A DNA stretch of 25,816 nucleotides from a virus. Under the pieces are notes generated by a model that was not told where the DNA came from, made no database searches, and saw only the letters and a program-made list of their open reading frames with translations. The DNA is taken from positions 1 through 25,816 of IMG/VR virus record IMGVR_UViG_3300025137_000255; one strand, given 5' to 3'. Made by a program: the position numbers and the translations under genes. Positions 6,124 through 12,437 of the stretch are shown piece by piece (position 1 is the stretch's first letter; each line of letters begins with the position of its first letter).

Positions 6124-6634
6124 GGTTGAACGTGATTACTATCCAACACCTATTAAAGCTGTGGAGCCTCTGATTGACCATCTCCCGTATGAGGAGTTTA
6201 CTTATGCAGAGCCTTGTGCTGGCGATGGTCGCCTCGTGAACCACATCTCGGAGCTAACTCAAGGTTCTGGGGTGTGTGTTCATAAGAGTGACATTGAGCC
6301 TCAAGCAGATGACGTTAAGCAAGGGGATGCGTTAGCTACTCTCTACTACGATGTTGCAGACTTCTGTATCACTAATCCACCTTGGGACAGAAAGTTTTTG
6401 CATCCGTTCCTTGAGTGGTATAGTGTTCAGATGCCTACTTGGTTATTGTTTGATGCCGATTGGATGCACACTAAGCAGTCAGCAGAGTATATGCAGTATT
6501 GCAAGAAGGTTGTATCTGTTGGTAGGGTCAAGTGGATCGAAGGTAGTAAGAGCGTAGGTAAGGATAACTGTTGTTGGTACTTGTTTGACTATGAGTACAC
6601 AGGGCCAACTGAATTTTATGGGAGACTGCTATGA
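6098..6634 (+). CDS. Short class I SAM-dependent DNA methyltransferase, adenine-type (178 aa)
   Basis: Likely N6-adenine DNA methyltransferase. An N-terminal RDYYPTPIKAVEPL precedes motif I for AdoMet binding (AEPCAGDGRL, residues 37-46), and the catalytic motif IV is NPPW at 93-96. The protein is short compared with Dam-like enzymes, and I see no separate target-recognition domain, so specificity may be low or supplied elsewhere. The ATG at 6098 has a strong purine-rich ribosome site directly upstream; a TTG at 6077 in frame is less plausible. It may protect phage DNA from restriction. It overlaps the next gene as ATGA. Confidence 0.8.
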   Translation: MGKRSDFTRVERDYYPTPIKAVEPLIDHLPYEEFTYAEPCAGDGRLVNHISELTQGSGVCVHKSDIEPQADDVKQGDALATLYYDVADFCITNPPWDRKFLHPFLEWYSVQMPTWLLFDADWMHTKQSAEYMQYCKKVVSVGRVKWIEGSKSVGKDNCCWYLFDYEYTGPTEFYGRLL

Positions 6635-7194
6635 TTGAATATACAGTAAAAGTTAATGCTGATGGCGATAAGTTTTGGTACTTGAACGGTAAGCTACACC
6701 GAGAAGATGGACCGGCTATTGAGTATGCTGATGGTGATAAGTCTTGGTGGTACTTGAACGGTAAGCTACACCGAGAAGATGGACCGGCTATTGAGTATGC
6801 TAGTGGCTCTAAGTATTGGTACTTGAACGGTAAGTGTGTAACTGAAGAAGAGGTTATGGATGAGACTAAACAAGTAGACTACGAAGAGTTCGTAGAGTCC
6901 ATGATTATCACTGAAGGCCGTGACCGCTTGGTAGAGAACACACTAGGACTCGTAGGTGAGGCTGGTGAGGTAGCTGAGAAGATCAAGAAGGTTGTCCGTG
7001 ACGGTAACACAGACATAGAAGCCTACAGTATGCTAGAGGCAATCCAGAAAGAGCTAGGGGATGTTATCTTCTACTGGCATGCTATGCACGGTGCCTTGAA
7101 GTTGGACCCAGAGGAGACTATTAAGATGAATATGGAGAAACTGACCTCTCGTAAGGAACGTGGGGTTCTCCAAGGCTCAGGAGATAATCGGTAA
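6631..7194 (+). CDS. Fusion: two MORN-like repeats plus MazG-like pyrophosphohydrolase (187 aa)
   Basis: Residues 1-76 carry a leader (MIEYTVKVNADGDKF), two repeat units and the terminal half-unit WYLNGKCVTEEEVM. The rest is a MazG-like all-alpha NTP pyrophosphohydrolase: GLVGEAGEVAEKIKK (E110, E113, E116) and KELGDVIFYW (E141, D144) give the metal-binding ExxE...ExxD pattern, followed by KLTSRKERG. Phage MazG proteins hydrolyse (d)NTPs to the monophosphate and pyrophosphate and have been linked to nucleotide recycling or ppGpp control. Unit 1 has an extra Trp (KSWWYLNGK). The N-terminal repeat domain on MazG is unusual. ATGA-coupled upstream; its TAA overlaps the next ATG by one base. Confidence 0.88.
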   Translation: MIEYTVKVNADGDKFWYLNGKLHREDGPAIEYADGDKSWWYLNGKLHREDGPAIEYASGSKYWYLNGKCVTEEEVMDETKQVDYEEFVESMIITEGRDRLVENTLGLVGEAGEVAEKIKKVVRDGNTDIEAYSMLEAIQKELGDVIFYWHAMHGALKLDPEETIKMNMEKLTSRKERGVLQGSGDNR

Positions 7195-7400
7195 TGATTG
7201 AAGATAAAGACGTACACATTCAGGTTTATTCCCCGTATGACGGGCACAGTATCCAAGTTCTAAATGCAGACGGAGACAGGGTGTTCTTTGAAAAACACTG
7301 GAACCATAACGAAGATGAACAAGGGGCTGGGGGCGAGGTGAACTTCGTAGAGCTTCTTAAGTTCCTTGGCTACACAGTGTATCACGAGGAGGTTTACTGA
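7194..7400 (+). CDS. Hypothetical protein (68 aa)
   Basis: The start ATG shares a base with the MazG stop (TAATG) and the stop shares a base with the next ATG, so the frame is tightly coupled in the operon. The protein begins MIEDKDVHIQVYSPYDGHSI and is rich in acidic residues and histidine in the middle (KHWNHNEDEQ). No family or motif is recognised. Confidence 0.7.
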   Translation: MIEDKDVHIQVYSPYDGHSIQVLNADGDRVFFEKHWNHNEDEQGAGGEVNFVELLKFLGYTVYHEEVY

Positions 7401-7621
7401 TGAAACTAGAGTATGATTACGACCAAGACCCTCGATACGGTTGGTACAGACTTAAGATTGAGAGCAACGATAAGGGTATGGTAGAGGTGATTGTAGACGA
7501 TGAAGACGGGGGTACTTTGGAAGCTTATGTTCTGAACACGGAGACAGGAGAGTTTGAACCTACGTGTATGTGCAACGCTTGGGGTGAGTCCGAGTGTGCT
7601 TGTGGTAACTACGGGAGTTAA
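7400..7621 (+). CDS. Hypothetical acidic protein with C-terminal cysteine cluster (73 aa)
   Basis: Strongly acidic, strand-rich N-terminal two thirds (MVEVIVDDEDGGTLEAYVLN), then a cysteine-rich end CMCNAWGESECAC, four cysteines arranged CxC...CxC within 13 residues. This could bind a metal, but the pattern does not match a zinc-finger family I can name. The start overlaps the upstream stop by one base. Confidence 0.68.
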   Translation: MKLEYDYDQDPRYGWYRLKIESNDKGMVEVIVDDEDGGTLEAYVLNTETGEFEPTCMCNAWGESECACGNYGS

Positions 7622-7627
7622 TGAAGA

Positions 7628-7807
7628 ATGACTTGGTTTTGGCGGTATATGAACTACTTGGCTACTTGGCGGGAACACCGTAAGGCTATCAAACAACTGA
7701 ACCAACTGACTGACCGTGAGTTGAGAGACTTGGGTATTAACAGGGCTGACATTGATCGTATGGTGTGGCTTGAAGAAGATAAAAACAAACGAGGAAAATC
7801 TGAATGA
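7628..7807 (+). CDS. DUF1127 family small protein (59 aa)
   Basis: Starting at ATG 7628, the protein has an aromatic N-terminus (MTWFWRYMNYLATWREHRKA) and the DUF1127 signature QLNQLTDRELRDLGINRADI, with R-D-LG-I spacing. DUF1127 (YjiS-like) proteins are short, arginine-rich, abundant in alphaproteobacteria, and in Agrobacterium are tied to phosphate acquisition and RNA turnover. In a phage this suggests host-derived control of host physiology; that part is inference. An alternative ATG at 7621 in another frame ends after 20 codons. The stop overlaps the next gene's start as ATGA. Confidence 0.82.
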   Translation: MTWFWRYMNYLATWREHRKAIKQLNQLTDRELRDLGINRADIDRMVWLEEDKNKRGKSE

Positions 7808-8037
7808 CTGACAAAGATGCCTACGAGTATATGCAACACGCTTACTTATACTACGTAAAAGATGCACCTGTCATCTCTGACTACGAGTTTGACCGTATGG
7901 CTAATAAGCTGCTTCAGTGTTACGACAAGCTGGGGGGTGACGTTAAGAGCTACCTAGACGAAGATATGTTGTTCGCTGGAACATTCCTTGGCGAGTACCC
8001 TAAAGACCTTTTCACTAAATTCGGAGAACTGTACTAA
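7804..8037 (+). CDS. Small protein resembling NAD-dependent DNA ligase domain Ia (77 aa)
   Basis: Residues about 12-38 (HAYLYYVKDAPVISDYEFDR) match the LigA N-terminal domain Ia pattern, in which a tyrosine pair and an ISDxEYD motif contact NMN. The adenylation domain that should follow is absent; instead the protein continues with 40 unrelated residues (DVKSYLDEDMLFAGTFLGEY) and stops. It could be a repurposed NMN/NAD-binding domain, a remnant of ligase, or a convergent helical motif. It is ATGA-coupled to the DUF1127 gene and followed by the ribonucleotide reductase. Confidence 0.65.
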   Translation: MTDKDAYEYMQHAYLYYVKDAPVISDYEFDRMANKLLQCYDKLGGDVKSYLDEDMLFAGTFLGEYPKDLFTKFGELY

Positions 8038-8038
8038 T

Positions 8039-9032
8039 ATGGCTAACAACGTACTACCAACTGACTACCAAACATTTATTGGGCTATCTCGTTATGCTAA
8101 ATGGCTAGACACAGAGGGACGCCGTGAGACTTTCTCTGAGACTGTACAACGGTATATGCTGAACGTGGTTGCAGAACAGTGTAGCGATGAAGACGACCAC
8201 TTTGACCCTAAAGTTTGTGCAGAAGTTGAAGCGGCCATCCTAGACCTTGAGGTTATGCCATCTATGCGTTCCCTTATGACAGCAGGGCCAGCAGCTAACC
8301 GTGACAACACTTGTATGTACAACTGTAGCTATCTGCCAGTAGATGACCCTAAGTCTTTCGATGAGGCTATGTTCATCCTATTGTGCGGTACAGGCGTAGG
8401 GTTCTCTGTTGAGCGGCAGTTCATCTCTAAGCTACCTGACGTACCTGACCAACTGTTCGTTAGTGACACCACAATCGTAGTCAAAGATAGCAAGGAAGGT
8501 TGGGCTAAGGCTTACCGCCAACTGTTGTCTCTGCTGTGGGCTGGTGAAGTACCTAAGTGGGACGTGTCTAAGGTTCGCCCTGCTGGTGCTAAACTAAAGA
8601 CTTTCGGTGGTCGTGCCTCTGGTCCTGCTCCTCTGGTTGACCTGTTCCGGTTTACTATTGAGAAGTTCAAAGGTGCTACTGGTCGTAAGCTGTCCTCTAT
8701 TGAGTGCCATGACATCATGTGCAAGATTGGTGAAGTAGTTGTAGTTGGTGGTGTACGCCGCTCCGCTATGATTAGCCTGAGTAACCTGTCGGATGATCGT
8801 ATGCGTCATGCTAAGTCAGGACAGTGGTGGGAAACTCAAGGACAACGTGCGCTGGCTAATAACTCTGTAAGCTACACAGAGAAGCCTGACATGGAGACTT
8901 ACATGCGTGAGTGGCTTGCCCTAGTTGAGAGTAAGTCAGGTGAACGTGGTGTGTTCAACCGTCAAGCAAGTAAGAAACAGGCAGCTAAGAATGGACGACG
9001 AGACCCTAACTTTGAATTTGGTACTAACCCGT
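8039..9032 (+). CDS. nrdJ: Class II (B12-dependent) ribonucleotide reductase, exon 1
   Basis: The 5' exon encodes residues 1-331 plus the first base of codon 332. It begins at ATG 8039, two bases after the previous stop. Family features include NTCMYNCSYLPV, ILLCGTGVGFSVERQF, GGRASGPAP, VGGVRRSAMISLSN and LANNSVSYTEKP, ending at FGTNP, just before the active-site cysteine. The layout without a small-subunit gene nearby, and the NPCSE-type active site, point to an adenosylcobalamin-dependent class II enzyme like those of marine T7-like phages. Joined with 9877-10808, the protein is 641 residues. Read through without splicing, exon 1 stops at once (TAA 9032-9034). Confidence 0.88.
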
Positions 9033-9876
9033 AAACAAATGCGGCCTTGACAAGCGATTGTCATTGAATTAACTATCCTAAAAACGGTGGAACTCCTTAT
9101 AGGACAATACCGTGCTAACCTTGTATAAGGAAGTGTAACGACTATGAACATTGATCCAAAACAACTAACTAAACTTGTAAGCTATATGGCAACTTTTGAT
9201 GGTGGTGTTTACGTGCCTCACAAGAAGAAGCCGGACAGTAAAGTGAACTGCCAGTTTATCTTAAACATGCGGGCTGAGAATGAGGACTACGTACTCTGGG
9301 TTAAAGACACTTTAGAGAACATCACCTCAGTTCGTGTCAGCAGTAAGAAAGACTATAACACTGACGGGTACAACAGAAAGCCACAACTTCGGCTGGAAAG
9401 CAACCGTCATCCTTTCTTTACTAAGATTCGTGATAGAATCTATATTGACAACCATAAAGTGATTGACCCTCACATGCTAAAGCTCATGGATGCTGAAGCA
9501 TTGGCAATTATCTTTATGTGTGATGGCGGTACAAGTTTAGACAACAGGCACAAAAACCCACACTGCAAGATCGACTTGCACACTAAAGGGTTTAGCTACG
9601 CGGATAACATGGCTCTAAGTAAGGCCATTTACGATAAGACAGGTATTAACACTAAAGTGCATAAGCACAGCAAGTATTTTTATCTGAATGTAGCTACAAA
9701 GAGCCATAAACTGTTTTATGAGACAGTGAAGCCTTTTGTTTTGCCTAGTTTTGACTACAAGTTCGAACGGATAGCCCCTGTCATCTCAGGGTGGTGATAT
9801 AGTCTGCTCTATGCAGTGATGTATAGACCTTAGCAGAAATGACTAAGGCACATATTTTATATGGAGTAACAAATGG
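9033..9876 (+). ncRNA. Group I self-splicing intron in the ribonucleotide reductase gene
   Basis: Boundaries follow group I rules. The 5' exon ends in T (9032), and the intron ends in G (9876). P1 forms CCGU (exon, 9029-9032) with GCGG (9041-9044), leaving a U-G wobble at the splice site and an AAACAAAU loop; AAC in that loop can pair with the 3' exon GTT (P10). P2 is TGACAA/TTGTCA (9048-9063) with a GCGA tetraloop. ACGGT/ACCGT (from about 9084 and 9109) fits P4, and CCTT/AAGG fits P6a. P7 is GACTAT (9140-9145) with ATAGTC (9799-9804), matching the conserved R and S elements. P9-like hairpins follow (CCTTAG/CTAAGG). Splicing restores T|GT = Cys in NPCSE. Confidence 0.9.
9144..9797 (+). CDS. 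Intron-encoded LAGLIDADG homing endonuclease (217 aa)
   Basis: Site-specific DNA endonuclease that would copy the intron into intron-less alleles. Two LAGLIDADG motifs are visible: LTKLVSYMATFDGG (residues 8-21, acidic D19) and ALAIIFMCDGG (119-129, acidic D127). A single chain with both motifs would act as a monomer of about 217 residues. The ATG at 9144 is needed to include motif 1 and has AAGGAAG upstream. The reading frame begins on the last bases of the 5' P7 strand (GACTAT) and its TGA (9795-9797) touches the 3' P7 strand, so the whole P3'/P8 region must be embedded in coding sequence. Confidence 0.88.
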   Translation: MNIDPKQLTKLVSYMATFDGGVYVPHKKKPDSKVNCQFILNMRAENEDYVLWVKDTLENITSVRVSSKKDYNTDGYNRKPQLRLESNRHPFFTKIRDRIYIDNHKVIDPHMLKLMDAEALAIIFMCDGGTSLDNRHKNPHCKIDLHTKGFSYADNMALSKAIYDKTGINTKVHKHSKYFYLNVATKSHKLFYETVKPFVLPSFDYKFERIAPVISGW

Positions 9877-10808
9877 GTTCCGAGATCATCCTGCGTCCAT
9901 ACCAGTTCTGTAATCTTACGGAGGTAGTTGTACGTGCTACAGACACACTAGAAGACCTAGAGCGTAAGGTTCGCCTTGCAACTATTCTAGGGACAATCCA
10001 ATCTACCTATACGCACTTCCCGTACCTGCGTAAGATTTGGCAACGTAACACAGAAGAAGAACGCTTGTTGGGAGTCAGCTTGACAGGTATCATGGATAAC
10101 CCGCTGATGACCTCAGCAAACAAAGGATTGGAGGAGACTCTTGAGCATCTTAAGAGTATTGCTGTTGATACTAACGCTGAGTGGGCTAACCGTCTTGGGA
10201 TTCCTGTTAGTGCAGCAATCACATGTGTTAAGCCCTCTGGGACAGTTTCTCAGTTGGTTGACAGCGCTTCAGGTATTCACACCCGTCATAGTCCTTACTA
10301 TGTTCGCACTGTTCGTGGAGATAACAAAGACCCGCTGACGCAGTTTATGAAGGACCAAGGTATCCCTAGTGAGCCTTGTGTTATGAAGCCAGATCAAACT
10401 ACAGTCTTCAGCTTCCCTGTGAAGTCACCAGAAGGTGCTGTAGTGCGTAATGACATGTCAGCTATGGAGCAGCTAAAGACTTGGCTACTGTATCAGCGTC
10501 ATTGGTGTGAGCATAAGCCTTCTGTTACTGTGTCGGTTAAGGATGACGAGTGGATGGAAGTAGGTGCTTTTGTCTATGAACACTTTGATGAAATGTCTGG
10601 TGTATCGTTCTTGCCGTATGACGGTGGTACATACCAACAGGCACCGTATCAGGAGTGTGGTAAGTCAGACTATGATGAACTTAAGGCTATCATGCCTAAG
10701 TCTATTGACTGGTCTGGTCTTTCGGGGTATGAACAAGAAGACAACACCTCTGGTATGCAGACTATGGCTTGCTCTGGCGACAGTTGTGAGATTGTTGACT
10801 TGACCTAA
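9877..10808 (+). CDS. nrdJ: Class II (B12-dependent) ribonucleotide reductase, exon 2
   Basis: The 3' exon continues from the second base of the catalytic Cys codon: SEIILRPYQFCNLTEVVVRA, followed by GVSLTGIMDNPL, CVKPSGTVSQLVDSASGIHT, HSPYYVRTVRGD and SFLPYDGGTYQQAPYQ. The C-terminal pair of cysteines (MACSGDSCEIVDL) is likely the mobile tail that re-reduces the active-site disulfide with a redoxin; a glutaredoxin-like protein is encoded at 14080. An ATG at 9873 in frame could start an independent polypeptide, but it lacks the catalytic Cys and an N-terminal domain, so the spliced product is the functional reading. Confidence 0.88.
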
Positions 10809-10815
10809 TAACACT

Positions 10816-10848
10816 AGGCAACCCTATGGTATATCTATGGGGTTGCCT
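10816..10848 (+). terminator. Hairpin after ribonucleotide reductase, possible terminator
   Basis: Perfect 9-bp inverted repeat AGGCAACCC (10816-10824) / GGGTTGCCT (10840-10848), loop 15 bases, eight bases after the stop codon. The downstream bases are CTAACTC rather than a U tract, so it may be a weak terminator or a transcript-stabilising 3' hairpin. The next gene starts 26 bases downstream. Confidence 0.5.
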
Positions 10849-10873
10849 CTAACTCAGATAAGGATTATATATT

Positions 10874-11206
10874 ATGGGTGTAAACACAAACATCTACTTC
10901 ATGTACGGCTGGGAAGTTGAAGCTACACAAGAGTTCAAAGACTACATGGAAGAGGTAGACTACGAGATTCCTAAAGGTGTTATAGCTACAGATATGGACT
11001 TCGACACTGTTTACTTAGGAGCTGTCTTAGATGAGTCAGGAGATTTGCGGTGGGAAGGCCCTTGTTTCGGAGACAAGTTTTGGTCAAATCAAGAAGCTTT
11101 GTGTGAGATTCACGATCTAGAAGACAGCCTACACCATCTTGACAAATATTTCCCACACTTTATGTCGGATGAACCTAAGTTTGCAGTAGTTCAGGTACAC
11201 AGTTAA
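10874..11206 (+). CDS. Hypothetical protein (110 aa)
   Basis: No family is recognised. The protein is acidic and aromatic-rich (NTNIYFMYGWEVEATQEFKD, then GDKFWSNQEALCEIHDLEDS) and ends KFAVVQVHS, with no signal peptide or membrane segment. The ribosome site AAGGA lies in an AT-rich leader very similar to that of the ssDNA-binding candidate (AAGGAT.ATAT..T.ATGG in both). The gene is first after a hairpin, so it may begin a transcript segment. Confidence 0.7.
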   Translation: MGVNTNIYFMYGWEVEATQEFKDYMEEVDYEIPKGVIATDMDFDTVYLGAVLDESGDLRWEGPCFGDKFWSNQEALCEIHDLEDSLHHLDKYFPHFMSDEPKFAVVQVHS

Positions 11207-11216
11207 AGAGGTAACA

Positions 11217-11915
11217 ATGGTACAACAAAAACCTAAACCTAAGACACGCCGCACTAAGACCAAGCATGACTCTAATAAGAAACCCTTGGTACTAGAGCCA
11301 CTAAACGATAAACAAGGGGAGTACATTTCAGCACTAGACACCAGTGAACAGGTTGTAGTCTTCGGGCCAGCAGGTACAGGTAAGACCTATGTGGTATCTA
11401 CCTACGCAGCTAATCTGTACCACACCAAGCAAGTAAACAAAATTGTAATCACCAGACCCCATGTGGCTGTAGGTAAAGATATTGGTTTCCTTAAGGGTAG
11501 TCTAGAGGAGAAGTGTGCGCCTTGGGCTTTACCTGTGTTGGATGTACTTGAGAAGCATCTGGGTAAAGGTACGGTAGAAACTGGACTTAAGAACGGTAAC
11601 ATTGAGATTGCACCTCTAGCCCTTATGCGTGGCCGTAGCTTTGACAATGCTTTTGTTATCTGTGACGAGAGCCAGAACATTACCTTCCATGAGATTAAGA
11701 TGTTGGTGACACGTATGGGTGAAGGTTCTAAGTTGGTACTCAATGGTGACATCCAACAATCTGATCTTAAGGAAGGAGACGGGTTGACAAAGGTTGTTCA
11801 CCTAGTTAAGAAGTATATGTTACCTGTGCCTATCGTTGAGTTCACTACGGATGACATTGTTCGCAGTGGTATGACTAAGATGTGGGTAGAAACATTTGTG
11901 AAGGAGGGGCTGTAG
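11217..11915 (+). CDS. phoH: PhoH-like P-loop ATPase (232 aa)
   Basis: PhoH family ATPase. After a basic N-terminal stretch (KPKTRRTKTKHD), GPAGTGKT at 50-57 is the Walker A motif and VICDESQN at 147-154 is the Walker B motif of the PhoH type; RPHVAVGKDIGFLKGSLEEK and LNGDIQQSDL complete the family pattern. PhoH-like genes are widespread in marine phages. Their role is unsettled, with links to phosphate stress and RNA metabolism. The ATG at 11217 follows GAGGTAAC. A strong AAGGAGGGG near the 3' end serves the next gene. Confidence 0.92.
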   Translation: MVQQKPKPKTRRTKTKHDSNKKPLVLEPLNDKQGEYISALDTSEQVVVFGPAGTGKTYVVSTYAANLYHTKQVNKIVITRPHVAVGKDIGFLKGSLEEKCAPWALPVLDVLEKHLGKGTVETGLKNGNIEIAPLALMRGRSFDNAFVICDESQNITFHEIKMLVTRMGEGSKLVLNGDIQQSDLKEGDGLTKVVHLVKKYMLPVPIVEFTTDDIVRSGMTKMWVETFVKEGL

Positions 11916-11916
11916 T

Positions 11917-12237
11917 ATGATGTACAATCCTGATAATTGGGTGGTAGTTAAAAGCCCTACGGATGGGCATATGCGAGTTCTAGCTGGTTGGTCTGGAGGT
12001 TATACTCAAGGAGACTCTTGGCGTATGAACTCAGGTATTACCGAGTGTGAGGAAACTGAAGATACTTTTGAGTTTTACGGTAGCTCTGGTAGTGTCTACT
12101 CTTGTAATAAGAGTTCCTACTGCTTACGTGTGAACAACTCTCACATCTGGAGTCAACTAGAAGAACTAGGTTGGGAGCTTATGGATGAAGATAACGACTG
12201 GGTTAATATGGATTATGGATTAGGAGATAAACAGTGA
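11917..12237 (+). CDS. Hypothetical protein (106 aa)
   Basis: No family is recognised. It begins MMYNPDNWVVVKSPTDGHMR and is rich in aromatic residues, serine and acidic residues (WRMNSGITECEETEDTFEFY), ending MDYGLGDKQ. The start follows AAGGAGGGG with good spacing; ATG 11917 and 11920 are both possible. Its last 18 coding bases are shared almost exactly with the following small gene's end, and it overlaps that gene as GTGA. Confidence 0.68.
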   Translation: MMYNPDNWVVVKSPTDGHMRVLAGWSGGYTQGDSWRMNSGITECEETEDTFEFYGSSGSVYSCNKSSYCLRVNNSHIWSQLEELGWELMDEDNDWVNMDYGLGDKQ

Positions 12238-12240
12238 AAG
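12221..12240 (+). repeat. 20-bp junction repeat, copy 1
   Basis: TAGGAGATAAACAGTGAAAG spans the ribosome site (GGAG), the end of the 106-residue protein and the GTG start of the next gene. An identical 20 bases recur at 12418-12437 at the following gene junction. Confidence 0.85.
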
Positions 12241-12434
12241 ATAAGACGCTAGAGGAACACTTTGAGACTGTCTTGTACACAGCAGGGGTAAATAACTCAG
12301 GGGAACTAGCGGGGGCGCTTGTTGAAGCTTACAATGAGTGGGTTACAGATGTTTGGCCTCGTTTAGCTATGAGAGCTTTAGATTGCACCGAAGACTGGCC
12401 CCGTATGGAATATGAAGTAGGAGATAAACAGTGA
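12234..12434 (+). CDS. Hypothetical protein (66 aa)
   Basis: Starts with GTG at 12234, overlapping the upstream stop (GTGA), and ends by overlapping the ThyX GTG in the same way. Helical and acidic (MKDKTLEEHFETVLYTAGVN, GELAGALVEAYNEWV). Like its upstream neighbour it ends in GDKQ because the 20-base junction TAGGAGATAAACAGTGAAAG is repeated at both gene ends. The function is unknown. Confidence 0.62.
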   Translation: MKDKTLEEHFETVLYTAGVNNSGELAGALVEAYNEWVTDVWPRLAMRALDCTEDWPRMEYEVGDKQ

Positions 12435-12437
12435 AAG
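12418..12437 (+). repeat. 20-bp junction repeat, copy 2
   Basis: Second identical copy of the 12221-12240 junction. Here it supplies the ribosome site and GTG start of thyX, so the intervening 66-residue gene is flanked by direct repeats. Confidence 0.85.

Noticed and set aside
9033-9876. Intein in the ribonucleotide reductase
   Set aside because: The insert has stop codons in the reductase frame at both ends and no intein splice residues; group I RNA helices explain it.
9873-10808. Separate gene starting at ATG 9873
   Set aside because: The product would lack the catalytic Cys and N-terminal half of the reductase; exon joining gives a complete family alignment.
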